The notes under the pieces are model-generated. The model had not been told where the DNA came from. It worked only from the letters and a program-made list of their open reading frames with translations, and did no database searches. Below, piece by piece: positions 16,705 through 25,511 of a stretch of 43,033 nt of DNA (its first letter is position 1; each line of letters opens with the position of its first letter). The position numbers and the translations under genes were made by a program. Source of the stretch: Bacteroidales bacterium KA00344 (GTDB taxonomy: Bacteria; Bacteroidota; Bacteroidia; Bacteroidales; Bacteroidaceae); assembly GCA_001552765.1 (NCBI GenBank), contig KQ959455.1, positions 1 through 43,033 on the forward strand. Reading direction: 5' to 3'.

Positions 16705-18300
16705 ATGAAACACTATATTTCCGGCCTTACTTTGGCCGCAGCAATACTTACTATGAGCCTGTCCAGTTGCTCTGATTTTTTGGAGGAACCCATTCTTGGA
16801 CAGCAAGACATGGCTAACTATTTCCTCACAGAGGAAGAGTGTGCCAAACAAGTTACCGGATGCTACCAGAGTTTGGCATACGATGACTGGTGGCAAATAT
16901 ATAAATTCTACAATGCAACAGATATGTGTACCGATGATATGTGGATGGGTAATACTACCCAAGATCCCGGCGACTATCTCCACTTGGCTCACTATACAGG
17001 TAACACTGTACAGGCAGGCAATGACTGTCAAAACTTTTGGCAATATCGTTATAAAGGTATCCTTCAGTGTAATATTGCCATTGAGAAAATTCCGAATGTA
17101 ACTTTTAAAGATCCTGAGTTAGGCAATCGCTATATCGCTGAGGCTAAGTTTCTGAGAGCGTTTCAGTATTTCGACCTTGTCAAGAACTTTGGTGGTGTGC
17201 CGCTTGTTACGGGGCTGATGATGCCATCGGAAGTTAAAGGCATAGAGCGTGCTAGCAAAGAAGAAACGTATGCTTTTATTGAAAAAGACTTGCTTGAGGC
17301 TATTCCGGCTCTTCCGGTACGCAGTGCATACGCAGCAGCTGACTTGGGCCGTGCGACCAAGGGGGCTGCTCAAGGGATCTTGGCTAAGGTTTATCTCTAT
17401 CAGGAGAAATACAAGGAAGCAGAGGAACAACTTAAAGCCGTTATCAACAGTGGCGAGTATAAGCTTCTTAATGATTTTGGCGATGTGTGGAGTATAGATC
17501 ACAATAATAGCGCAGAATCTTTATTCGAGATTCAGACCAATAGCGAAATTTCCTACAACCTGGGCGAACGCCTGTCGGTTGTGGTTGGCTCGCGTGACGA
17601 TTCCGGATGGTCTTGGGGACAACCAACCAGTAATCTTGACAAAGCTTTTAAGGACGAGGGAGACTCTATCCGTGAGATATGGACTATTCTTCATCATAAC
17701 CAAACCTACATTCCCAATGATGACTCTTGGAATGAAGATAATCCGTATATTATATCTCCAAGTAAGCACAAGAGTGCTCGGGCAAACATGAAACTCTATA
17801 TTCCTATGGCCAAGCGTCCTTCACCTTATGATGCTCCGCATATTCCGCTCAATTACCGACTGCTCCGCTACGCCGATGTACTTTTGATGTATGCAGAGGT
17901 TGAGAATGCTCTTGGCAATGATGCAGAAGCACGAAAGGCCTTAAATCAGATCCGCACCCGAGTAAAGCTGTCCAATGTCACATCAAGTGGTAAACAGTTG
18001 CGCGATGCCATCCGCCGGGAGCGTCGTCTTGAATTGGCGTTAGAAAACAATCGCCTTTATGACCTCCGTCGTTGGAAAGATGACAATGGAAAACTGGCCA
18101 TTCAGAATCTGATGGGGCCAAATGGTACTTTCGTGAAATATAATCTCGAAGAAAGCATGGATGTCTACGAAAAGACCAATCAGAATGAGAATAGCAACAA
18201 GGGAATAACTTTCAAAGAGGGGCGTGATGAGCTTTTCCCCATACCCAATTCTGAGGTAGTTCAATCGGGAGGTTCCATCAAGCAAACGCCAGGATATTAA
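16705..18300 (+). CDS. SusD-like glycan-binding lipoprotein
   Basis: This 531-residue protein caps the SusC channel and binds the incoming glycan. The lipobox LSSC puts the lipidated cysteine at 22, and SDFLEE after it is both typical for SusD proteins and acidic enough for surface export. The N-terminal TPR-rich half includes ECAKQVTGCYQSL and AEAKFLRAFQYFDLVKNFGG, the family hallmark. The C-terminal RagB/SusD region includes NYRLLRYADVLLMYAEVEN and AIRRERRLELALENNRLYD. Together with the preceding SusC it defines the locus as a PUL. A hairpin follows, before the enzyme genes. Confidence 0.97.
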   Translation: MKHYISGLTLAAAILTMSLSSCSDFLEEPILGQQDMANYFLTEEECAKQVTGCYQSLAYDDWWQIYKFYNATDMCTDDMWMGNTTQDPGDYLHLAHYTGNTVQAGNDCQNFWQYRYKGILQCNIAIEKIPNVTFKDPELGNRYIAEAKFLRAFQYFDLVKNFGGVPLVTGLMMPSEVKGIERASKEETYAFIEKDLLEAIPALPVRSAYAAADLGRATKGAAQGILAKVYLYQEKYKEAEEQLKAVINSGEYKLLNDFGDVWSIDHNNSAESLFEIQTNSEISYNLGERLSVVVGSRDDSGWSWGQPTSNLDKAFKDEGDSIREIWTILHHNQTYIPNDDSWNEDNPYIISPSKHKSARANMKLYIPMAKRPSPYDAPHIPLNYRLLRYADVLLMYAEVENALGNDAEARKALNQIRTRVKLSNVTSSGKQLRDAIRRERRLELALENNRLYDLRRWKDDNGKLAIQNLMGPNGTFVKYNLEESMDVYEKTNQNENSNKGITFKEGRDELFPIPNSEVVQSGGSIKQTPGY

Positions 18301-18323
18301 TATTCGTAATATTGAATAGAATA

Positions 18324-18353
18324 GGGCTCCGACTTCATGTCGAGTCGGGGCCC
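18324..18353 (+). promoter_or_regulatory. Strong intercistronic hairpin between susD and GH30
   Basis: GGGCTCCGACT (18324-18334) pairs with AGTCGGGGCCC (18343-18353), an 11-bp stem with one G-U pair and an 8-nt loop. No T run follows, so it is not a classical terminator. It may stabilise the upstream binding/transport mRNA, act as a cleavage site or partly attenuate, giving lower enzyme expression. That reading is inference. Confidence 0.65.
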
Positions 18354-18402
18354 CATCTGTATGACTTGACAAATTATGCGTGCGATAATATTTTTCTAAG
18401 AT

Positions 18403-20178
18403 ATGAGAAATCCTTTACAACTAACTTGGCTTTTAGTGCTATTTGCCCTGTCATTCTTACCGGTTAAAGCACAATCTACCTATTCTGTCACATTAGATAA
18501 TAGTATCACCTATCAAACCATCATAGACTTCGGAGCTTCAGACTGTTGGACGTCCGATTTTGTTGGCAAATACTTCACCAACACGCAGAAGTCTCAAGCT
18601 GCTCAGTGGCTGTTTAGCCAAAATACAGACAGCAACGGTAATCCGGAGGGAATTGGCCTATCTTGTTGGCGCATTAATCTTGGTGCCGGTAGTGCTGAGC
18701 AGGGAAACAATAGTAATATTTCCGACGAGACACGTCGAGCAGAATGTTATCTCATGGCAGATGGTACTTATAATTGGAACAAAGCTGCCGGTCAGCAGTA
18801 TTTCATGCAACAAGCTAAGGAATATGGTGTAGACCATTTTCTGCTGTTTTCCAATTCGGCTCCTGTCCATTTTACAAAAAACGGTTTGGCTAACAACAAG
18901 AATAATGCTCCGGGAGCTAACCTTAAAACTGATTGCTATGATGATTTTGCTAATTTTATAGCATCAACAGCAAAACATTTTTCAGAAATTGGTTACCCCA
19001 TCACGTATGTTGATCCGGTGAATGAGCCTGCATTCAATTGGACCGATGGACAGGAAGGCTCTCCTTGGACAAATGAAGAAATAGCCCAAATTCTACGAGA
19101 GGTCGACAAGGCACTCTCCGCTCAAGGCGTTAATGCAGGTATTGTGATGCCAGAAGCAAGCGCGTGGGACAGACTCTATCAGCCTTGCAGCGATTACAAC
19201 GGACGGGCTTCCAACCAAATTGAGACTTTTTGGAATCCTGCCAACACTAATACTTATATTGGTGATCTAAAGCATATTACTAAAGCAGTAGCCGGACATG
19301 ACTACTGGTCCTTTGGCTCTAATAACACCCTTATCAATACACGGAAACAAGTGGCAGCAGCTGCAGATAAATATGGGTTGCAGGTGATGCAAACGGAGTG
19401 GAGTATGCTTGATCGAGAACCTGACACAGATACAGGTTTCGCTTCCTCTTACGATGAGGCTACAGAGATGGATATAGCCTTATTTATGGGAAAGCTCATT
19501 CATATAGGACTTACTGAAGGAAATTTTTCATCATGGTCCTATTGGACAGCCATGTCACAATCAATGTGGGGACAAAAGAATCGTTTTCATCTCATACGGC
19601 TAAATGCTACGGGGGACAATGGCTATGAAAGCTATGGAGACCTAAAGAAAGGTGGAATGGTAACGGCCAGTCCCAACTTGTGGGTATTGGGCAATTACAG
19701 CCGCTTTATCCGCCCAGGTTATACCCGTATCGCAATGTCAGGTGGTGTTGATAATATTAATGGACTGATGGGTACGGCCTATATATCGCCTGACAAGACT
19801 AAGGCGGTAGCTGTGTTTGTTAACAATGGTACTGTAGCCAAAGGGGTAAGATTTACCCCCGATGCTTTAGGTGTAAGGCTGAAGTCCATTCGTAAGTATG
19901 TTACAGATACTGCACATTCGCTGACTCGTGACGCTACGCTTGCAGAGAGTTTCTCTCCAGAAACTCGCAATGTTATTCCGCCGCGCTCGGTTGTTACATT
20001 CGACTTTGACCTTGATACTACGGATGGAATTAACGAAATAGTCTCAGAACAAAAGGTTTTTCCATCGGCAGTCTATAATCTAAACGGTACTTGTGTGTGC
20101 ACATCGGCTGATAACATGGATTGTCTCCCACGAGGGATCTATATCGTCAATGGAAAGAAAATAATTAAACAAAAATAA
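18403..20178 (+). CDS. GH30-family glycoside hydrolase with T9SS-like tail
   Basis: This 591-residue enzyme has a signal peptide ending PVKAQ. The catalytic barrel shows the GH30 pattern: DFGASDCW near 43, the acid/base E208 in PVNEP, and the likely nucleophile E332 in MQTEWSM. The QEGSP motif after NEP and the opening FGASD resemble the endo-beta-1,6-galactanase branch (GH30 subfamily 5, Pfam Glyco_hydr_30_2), though subfamily assignment needs a search. A beta-sandwich follows. The last 40 or so residues (VYNLNG ... LPRGIYIVNGKKIIK) look like a T9SS type A sorting tail, which would put the enzyme on or outside the cell surface. It would then cut the polymer before import. The next gene is a paralogue only 3 bp away. 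Alternatives are beta-1,6-glucanase or other GH30 activities. Confidence 0.85.
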   Translation: MRNPLQLTWLLVLFALSFLPVKAQSTYSVTLDNSITYQTIIDFGASDCWTSDFVGKYFTNTQKSQAAQWLFSQNTDSNGNPEGIGLSCWRINLGAGSAEQGNNSNISDETRRAECYLMADGTYNWNKAAGQQYFMQQAKEYGVDHFLLFSNSAPVHFTKNGLANNKNNAPGANLKTDCYDDFANFIASTAKHFSEIGYPITYVDPVNEPAFNWTDGQEGSPWTNEEIAQILREVDKALSAQGVNAGIVMPEASAWDRLYQPCSDYNGRASNQIETFWNPANTNTYIGDLKHITKAVAGHDYWSFGSNNTLINTRKQVAAAADKYGLQVMQTEWSMLDREPDTDTGFASSYDEATEMDIALFMGKLIHIGLTEGNFSSWSYWTAMSQSMWGQKNRFHLIRLNATGDNGYESYGDLKKGGMVTASPNLWVLGNYSRFIRPGYTRIAMSGGVDNINGLMGTAYISPDKTKAVAVFVNNGTVAKGVRFTPDALGVRLKSIRKYVTDTAHSLTRDATLAESFSPETRNVIPPRSVVTFDFDLDTTDGINEIVSEQKVFPSAVYNLNGTCVCTSADNMDCLPRGIYIVNGKKIIKQK

Positions 20179-20181
20179 ATT

Positions 20182-21735
20182 ATGCCCCATAAAATCATTG
20201 TATTGAGTGTACTTCTTATTGCAACCCTGTCTTCCTGTGCACAGTCCAATATTTATCATATCGAGACCAATAGTCCAGAACAGAGCATGATGCATTTTGG
20301 AGCCTCTGACGGATGGAGTATGCAGAAAGTTGGACTTTGGCCAGAGGCACAGCAAAACCAGATTGCTGATTGGCTGTTCAGCACAGATAATGATGCTAAT
20401 GGTCAACCCTTAGGTATTGGGCTTTCGGTATGGCGATTTAATTTAGGAGCAGGCAGTGCCGAACAAGGTGATAAATCACAAATACAAGCCGGTACGCGTT
20501 CGGAGTGTTTTCTTCAGGCCGACGGCACGTATAATTGGAACAAGCAGTTGGGACAACGACGTTTTCTCAAACTTGCTAAAGAACGTGGCGTACCTCATTT
20601 CTTAGCCTTCATGAATTCCGTACCTGTTTATTTCACGAAAAATGGGCTTGCTACCAACACCGGTCGAGACGGCACCATAAATCTCCAGGACAACCGTTAT
20701 GCTGATGTGGCTCGTTTCGTAGGCAACGCTATAGCCGGCATTGAAGAGCATGATGGTATTCATTTCGATTACCTTTGCCCTGTAAACGAGCCTGATGGGC
20801 ATTGGAATTGGATTGGTCCCAAACAGGAGGGTTCTCCCGCTACAAATCGTGAAATAGCACGGTTGGTTCGTGCCATTTCTGATGAATTTAAAAGAAAACG
20901 CATATCCACGCATATTATGTTTAGTGAGAGCAGTGATCTTCGATGCCTTTTAGGTACACATGAGACGGATTGGCAGCGAGGATATCAAATTCGTTCTTTT
21001 TTCTCAAAAGATAGTACAGAAACTTATCTTGGAAAGACCTATGGGACAGAAAATGTAATCATGGCTCATAGCTATTGGACCAATACTCCTATACCCTATA
21101 TGCGTAAGATTCGTGAGCAATTACGCGATACATTGCGTCATTACGGTGTACGCTATTGGCAGACAGAACTGTGTATCATGGGCAATGACGAGGAAATAGG
21201 CGGAGGTGCCTTATATGATCCATCTATGCGCACGGCACTTTATGTGGCTCGCGTCATTCACCATGATTTGGTTTATGGTAATGCAGAGAGTTGGTCTTGG
21301 TGGCGTTCTATGGGGGGAGACTATAAAGATGGACTTATTCGTGTGCTGAGCGATGATAATTGGAGAACCGGTAAAGCCATAGACTCTAAACTTTTATGGA
21401 CTTTTGGCAATTACAGCCGCTTCATTCGCCCCGGTGCACGGCGCTATCATGTTCGTGTGACTGATCATCAGAACATAACCATCAAAGATGGAGAAACAGA
21501 CCCCTATGGTGTCATGGTTTCAGCTTATCAAAACATTGACGACAGTTGGGTAGTAGTAGCCATCAATTATAGTGAATCACAGTTCCCATTGTCACTTGAT
21601 TTGCCAGGAAAAACAGGTCATTGGACAATGTATCGTACTTCTGATGTGATGGGTGAAAACCTTAAGCCTGTTGGCCAAACTGCCGGACAGACAGATCTTG
21701 AGCCTAAATCGGTTACAACGTTTGTCATGAAATAA
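20182..21735 (+). CDS. Second GH30-family glycoside hydrolase, lipoprotein
   Basis: This 517-residue protein is a paralogue of the preceding enzyme: both share FGASD, WRxNLGAGSAEQG, ADGTYNWNK and TKNGLA. The acid/base is E203 in PVNEP and the likely nucleophile E329 in WQTELCI. Its leader is a lipoprotein signal (LSSC, C19), but the following AQSN lacks the acidic export signal. It has no T9SS tail: the protein ends at the beta-sandwich (TTFVMK). It therefore probably works on the periplasmic side, on imported oligosaccharides. The sequence between the motifs is clearly diverged from the first copy, so a different mode, for instance exo- rather than endo-action, is plausible but not shown. 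The ATG follows the upstream stop by 3 bp, so translation is probably coupled. Confidence 0.85.
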   Translation: MPHKIIVLSVLLIATLSSCAQSNIYHIETNSPEQSMMHFGASDGWSMQKVGLWPEAQQNQIADWLFSTDNDANGQPLGIGLSVWRFNLGAGSAEQGDKSQIQAGTRSECFLQADGTYNWNKQLGQRRFLKLAKERGVPHFLAFMNSVPVYFTKNGLATNTGRDGTINLQDNRYADVARFVGNAIAGIEEHDGIHFDYLCPVNEPDGHWNWIGPKQEGSPATNREIARLVRAISDEFKRKRISTHIMFSESSDLRCLLGTHETDWQRGYQIRSFFSKDSTETYLGKTYGTENVIMAHSYWTNTPIPYMRKIREQLRDTLRHYGVRYWQTELCIMGNDEEIGGGALYDPSMRTALYVARVIHHDLVYGNAESWSWWRSMGGDYKDGLIRVLSDDNWRTGKAIDSKLLWTFGNYSRFIRPGARRYHVRVTDHQNITIKDGETDPYGVMVSAYQNIDDSWVVVAINYSESQFPLSLDLPGKTGHWTMYRTSDVMGENLKPVGQTAGQTDLEPKSVTTFVMK

Positions 21736-21766
21736 GCTTTTCACTCGAATACAATAATAAGTTTAT

Positions 21767-21784
21767 CTGTATTTGATAATACAG
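21767..21784 (+). promoter_or_regulatory. Perfect inverted repeat before the GH35 gene
   Basis: CTGTATT (21767-21773) and AATACAG (21778-21784) flank TGAT. The site ends 14 bp before the GH35 ATG. It could be an operator or a small hairpin affecting ribosome access. There is no T run and no TAnnTTTG box. Confidence 0.5.
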
Positions 21785-21798
21785 AAGATAATATTAAT

Positions 21799-24168
21799 AT
21801 GAATGTACTAAAAAAAATCAAGGTACTACTTCTTACCATTGCACTTGCAAATGTTGTTAGCGTGGTAATGGCAAAAGAAAACGTAGGCGATTTCACCGTG
21901 GGAAAGGGCACGTTCTTGCTCAACAACAGGCCGTTTGTGGTCAAAGCTGCTGAGTTGCACTACCCGCGCATACCGCGTGCCTACTGGGATCACCGCATCA
22001 AGATGTGCAAGGCACTCGGTATGAACACGATATGCCTGTATGTGTTTTGGAATATCCACGAGCAACGAGAAGGCGAGTTCGATTTTAGCGGCAACAGCGA
22101 CGTGACTGCATTCTGCCGCCTGGCGCAGAAGAACGGCATGTATATCATTGTGCGCCCCGGGCCATACGTGTGTGCCGAGTGGGAAATGGGCGGATTGCCT
22201 TGGTGGCTGTTGAAGAAGAAAGACATCAGGCTGCGCGAGTCGGATCCCTATTTTATGGAACGTGTGGAAATCTTTGAACAGAAGGTTGCTGAACAGCTGG
22301 CACCGTTGACCATACAGAACGGAGGGCCTATCATCATGGTTCAGGTGGAGAATGAGTATGGCTCTTACGGGGAGGATAAGAAATATGTTGGACAGATTCG
22401 TGATGTGCTCAGAAAATACTGGTACACCAATGGCAGGGGGCCGGCATTGTTCCAATGTGACTGGGCTTCCAATTTTGAGAAAAATGGGCTGGAAGACCTT
22501 ATCTGGACGATGAATTTTGGCACCGGAGCGAATATTGATGCCCAGTTTAAGTGTCTGGGAGAACTCCGTCCCGACGCGCCGAAGATGTGTTCGGAGTTTT
22601 GGAGCGGGTGGTTTGACAAATGGGGTGCGCGCCATGAAACGCGACCGGCCAAGGACATGGTGGCCGGTATTGACGAGATGCTGTCCAAGGGCATATCGTT
22701 TTCGCTCTACATGACCCACGGTGGCACATCGTTTGGCCACTGGGCAGGTGCCAACTCGCCCGGATTTGCCCCGGACGTCACCTCTTATGACTACGACGCA
22801 CCTATCAATGAGTACGGACAGGTGACGCCGAAATTCTGGGAGCTGCGCAAAATGATGGAGAAATACAACGACGGAAAGCGCATGCCTGCTGTGCCCAAGG
22901 CTTCGATGCCTCTCGTGAGCTTTCCCAAGGTGACGCTCACCCAGGCCAAGACGATGCGGCAGCTGGCCACTCGCCAGGTGATGAGTCGCGACGTGAAGAC
23001 TTTTGAGGAAATGGATATGGGGTGGGGCTCGGCATTCTACACCACGACTCTTCCGGAGATATTCCAGCCCAGTCTGCTCACGCTGAACGATGCCCACGAC
23101 TATGCACAGATTTTTATCAACAGCGAATATATCGGTAAGATAGACCGTGTGAGAAATGAGAAAACACTCATGCTGCCTGCCGTGAAGGCCGGTTCGCAAC
23201 TTACGATTCTCGTGGAGGCCATGGGGCGCATCAATTTTGGCAGAGCTATCACTGATTTTAAGGGCATTACGCGAAACGTGACGATCAGCACGCAGGCCGG
23301 AGGTCATGAGCTGACCTACGACCTCAAAGACTGGACCATTGACCTCATGCCCGACGAGGCAGACACCATTCTCTCACGTCTCAAGTTGCCTCACAACGAT
23401 ATAGCCCTTGCTACCGACGTGAAAAACGGTTCGCGCTATCCCGGCGCATACGTCGGCACGTTCAACCTCAGGAAGGTGGGCGACACCTTTATTAATATGG
23501 AGAACTTCGGCAAGGGCCAGGTTTATGTCAATGGTCATGCCCTCGGCCGTTTTTGGCGCATCGGCCCGCAGCAGACACTTTACTGCCCCGGCGCATGGCT
23601 GAAGAAGGGTAAGAATGAGCTTGTGGTGCTCGATGTTGTGGGCACCGATAATCCCACGCTCTGGGGGCAGGATCGTCCTGAGCTTGATAAACTTCAATTG
23701 GAAAAGAGCAACAAGCACAACAACATCGGCGACAAACCCGACCTCAACTCCATGACGCCTGTGTTTGCAGGTGCCATGAAAGGTGGCAACGGATGGCAGA
23801 CGGTCAAGTTTGACAAGTCCGCGCGGGGTCGTTATCTCGCCATCGAGATTACGAGTAACCAGGACGGCAAGGATATTTCTGCCGTTGCCGAGCTCTATTT
23901 GCAGAACACTGACGGCCAACGCATCAGTCGTGAGCCATGGACGACGAAGTATGCTGACAGTGAGAGCGATATGGGCAACCACACGGGAGACAAAGTCTTT
24001 GACTTGCAGGAGTCGACCTACTGGCAGACCATTCCGGGCAGCGGCTTCCCCCATTTGCTCGTTATCGATCTTGGCAGCCCGCAAACGATCACAGCCCTTG
24101 ACTATTTGCCACGTGCTGAACAGGGTGCTCCGGGTAGCATCAAGGACGTGCGGATTTTCATGTATTAA
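21799..24168 (+). CDS. GH35 beta-galactosidase
   Basis: This 789-residue enzyme removes terminal beta-galactose. A signal peptide ends near VVMA, so it is probably periplasmic. The barrel opens with GTFLLNNRPFVVKAAELHYPRIP, the GH35 hallmark. The acid/base is E186 in QVENEYGSYG and the nucleophile E266 in CSEFWSGWFD, with the expected 80-residue spacing. The GGTSFGHWAGAN and SYDYDAPINEYG motifs are intact. Beta-sandwich domains follow (about 380-640), with GRFWRIGPQQTLYCPGAWL. The C-terminal 130 residues resemble an F5/8-type discoidin domain (DLQESTYWQT ... VIDLGSPQTI), which may bind sugar. The gene is visibly richer in G and C than the two GH30 genes beside it, so it may have joined the locus separately. 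A terminator follows. Confidence 0.95.
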   Translation: MNVLKKIKVLLLTIALANVVSVVMAKENVGDFTVGKGTFLLNNRPFVVKAAELHYPRIPRAYWDHRIKMCKALGMNTICLYVFWNIHEQREGEFDFSGNSDVTAFCRLAQKNGMYIIVRPGPYVCAEWEMGGLPWWLLKKKDIRLRESDPYFMERVEIFEQKVAEQLAPLTIQNGGPIIMVQVENEYGSYGEDKKYVGQIRDVLRKYWYTNGRGPALFQCDWASNFEKNGLEDLIWTMNFGTGANIDAQFKCLGELRPDAPKMCSEFWSGWFDKWGARHETRPAKDMVAGIDEMLSKGISFSLYMTHGGTSFGHWAGANSPGFAPDVTSYDYDAPINEYGQVTPKFWELRKMMEKYNDGKRMPAVPKASMPLVSFPKVTLTQAKTMRQLATRQVMSRDVKTFEEMDMGWGSAFYTTTLPEIFQPSLLTLNDAHDYAQIFINSEYIGKIDRVRNEKTLMLPAVKAGSQLTILVEAMGRINFGRAITDFKGITRNVTISTQAGGHELTYDLKDWTIDLMPDEADTILSRLKLPHNDIALATDVKNGSRYPGAYVGTFNLRKVGDTFINMENFGKGQVYVNGHALGRFWRIGPQQTLYCPGAWLKKGKNELVVLDVVGTDNPTLWGQDRPELDKLQLEKSNKHNNIGDKPDLNSMTPVFAGAMKGGNGWQTVKFDKSARGRYLAIEITSNQDGKDISAVAELYLQNTDGQRISREPWTTKYADSESDMGNHTGDKVFDLQESTYWQTIPGSGFPHLLVIDLGSPQTITALDYLPRAEQGAPGSIKDVRIFMY

Positions 24169-24194
24169 ACAACTCGGGTTCATTACCGAACTTC

Positions 24195-24237
24195 AAGGGG
24201 CCATCGATACATTACCGACGGCCCCTTAAATCTTTTT
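24195..24237 (+). terminator. Rho-independent terminator ending the PUL
   Basis: AAGGGGCC (24195-24202) pairs with GGCCCCTT (24220-24227) around a 17-nt loop, and AAATCTTTTT follows. It lies 27 bp after the GH35 stop and separates the PUL from the ribosomal cluster. Confidence 0.88.
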
Positions 24238-24319
24238 AAACGAAAGTTAAATAAGTATAAAACGAAAAACTGCTTGTTGTTTTATTTTCTTTTAAGTAGG
24301 TGTTTTCGTGGAATATTTG

Positions 24320-24327
24320 TACCTTTG
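24320..24327 (+). promoter_or_regulatory. Predicted -7 box of the ribosomal cluster
   Basis: TACCTTTG matches TAnnTTTG and is identical to the PUL box. It would start transcription near 24334, giving a leader of about 105 nt before rpsL. Confidence 0.7.
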
Positions 24328-24438
24328 CACCCCGAAACGGGTGTATTGTATGCATACCTATGAAGAGGGTATGGTGTCTCTTTGCCCGTAATGCATTGAT
24401 TTCGAATAAAATAATATATAAAATTAAAATTTAAAATT
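24328..24438 (+). promoter_or_regulatory. Structured leader of the rpsL transcript
   Basis: The leader holds a start-proximal hairpin (CACCCCG/CGGGTG around AAA, 24328-24343, one bulge), a 10-bp palindrome GTATGCATAC (24348-24357), and CATACC (24353-24358) pairing with GGTATG (24368-24373). The palindrome and the last stem share bases, so they exclude each other. An A/T-rich stretch leads into the ATG. Feedback by a ribosomal protein is conceivable but nothing here shows it. Confidence 0.4.
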
Positions 24439-24819
24439 ATGCCTACAATTCAACAGTTGGTACGTAAAGGCAGAAGCGTTCAGAAGGAACAGAGCAAGTC
24501 GCCGGCTTTGGACGGATGTCCACAGCGCCGTGGTGTCTGTGTTCGTGTTTACACTACAACGCCAAAGAAGCCTAATTCGGCAATGCGTAAAGTTGCCCGT
24601 GTTCGTTTGACAAATCAGAAGGAAGTGAACTCCTATATTCCGGGAGAAGGCCACAACCTTCAGGAACACTCTATTGTTTTGGTACGTGGTGGTCGTGTGA
24701 AGGATCTTCCCGGTGTGCGTTATCACATCGTTCGCGGCTCTCTTGATACTGCCGGTGTTGCAAACCGCACGCAGCGTCGTTCCAAGTATGGAGCTAAGCG
24801 TCCTAAAGCCAAGAAGTAA
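24439..24819 (+). CDS. rpsL: Ribosomal protein S12
   Basis: The 126-residue protein sits at the decoding centre of the small subunit and affects accuracy. The loop [11 protein letters not shown] carries the unmodified lysines K43/K44, so the classical streptomycin-resistance position looks wild type. The second loop [10 protein letters not shown] is intact. The basic tail ends KRPKAKK. It is the first gene of the cluster, and the gap to rpsG is filled by odd repeats. Confidence 0.99.
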   Translation: MPTIQQLVRKGRSVQKEQSKSPALDGCPQRRGVCVRVYTTTPKKPNSAMRKVARVRLTNQKEVNSYIPGEGHNLQEHSIVLVRGGRVKDLPGVRYHIVRGSLDTAGVANRTQRRSKYGAKRPKAKK

Positions 24820-25002
24820 AAAAATAATGCTGAGAGCCAAGGGCCGCAAGCTGGTAGCTTAAGGCCAAGGGTTCAAGGCTTTTTAAAGTCTATTTTATTT
24901 TAGTTTTGCTGGAGAAGTTAGATCCGGTTGAGTAAATACTCAGGTGTGAGTATTGAAGAACAAAGTAATGACAGCCCCAGACAGAATTTATTTTTATTAA
25001 AA
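24820..25002. other. Spacer between rpsL and rpsG with GCCAAGGG repeats
   Basis: This 183-bp gap is unusually long for the cluster. GCCAAGGG occurs twice (about 24836-24875), flanking the small hairpin AAGCT-GGT-AGCTT, with GGTTCAAGGC and a T-rich stretch after. A TTG at 24928 opens a frame continuous with rpsG, but its 25 extra residues do not look like S7. I see no separate gene. Confidence 0.5.
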
Positions 25003-25479
25003 ATGAGAAAAGCAAAACCAAAGAAACGTGTGGTCCTTCCGGATCCGGTTTTCGGTGACCAGAAGGTCTCTAAGTTCGTTAATCACTTGATGTATGATGG
25101 TAAGAAGAATACCTCGTACTCAATTTTCTACAATGCGCTTGATATTGTGAAGTCAAAGATGGAGAGTGAGGAAAAGTCTCCTCTGGAAATCTGGAAACAG
25201 GCTCTTGACAATATTACTCCTATGGTAGAGGTGAAGAGCCGTCGTATTGGCGGTGCCACATTCCAGGTTCCTACAGAAATTCGTGCAGGCCGTAAGGAAA
25301 GTGTATCTATGAAAAATATGATAGCATTTGCCCGCAAGCGTGGTGGTAAGAGCATGGCTGAGAAATTGGCTGCTGAGATTATGGACGCTTACAACAATCA
25401 GGGTGGTGCTTATAAGCGTAAGGAGGATATGCACCGTATGGCTGAGGCAAACCGTGCATTCGCTCACTTCAGATTCTAA
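25003..25479 (+). CDS. rpsG: Ribosomal protein S7
   Basis: The 158-residue protein nucleates assembly of the small-subunit head and lines the E site. I place the start at ATG 25003 ([19 protein letters not shown]), which matches the family N-terminus; an in-frame TTG 75 bp upstream gives an extension unrelated to S7. The core motifs [12 protein letters not shown] and [15 protein letters not shown] are present. The end [19 protein letters not shown] is typical. Confidence 0.98.
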   Translation: MRKAKPKKRVVLPDPVFGDQKVSKFVNHLMYDGKKNTSYSIFYNALDIVKSKMESEEKSPLEIWKQALDNITPMVEVKSRRIGGATFQVPTEIRAGRKESVSMKNMIAFARKRGGKSMAEKLAAEIMDAYNNQGGAYKRKEDMHRMAEANRAFAHFRF

Positions 25480-25511
25480 TTTAGGTATTTCAAAAAAAGG
25501 ATAATAACACA

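Noticed and set aside
18301..18402. Classical terminator after susD
   Set aside because: The stem is strong but no T run follows, so I call it an intercistronic hairpin.
21826..23307. A 493-residue open frame antisense to the GH35 gene
   Set aside because: It is rich in His, Leu and Arg with no recognisable motif, and lies wholly opposite an intact GH35 gene with all catalytic residues. GC-richer genes often give such shadow frames.
24928..25002. TTG-initiated N-terminal extension of S7
   Set aside because: The 25 residues do not resemble S7, and ATG 25003 gives exactly the expected N-terminus.
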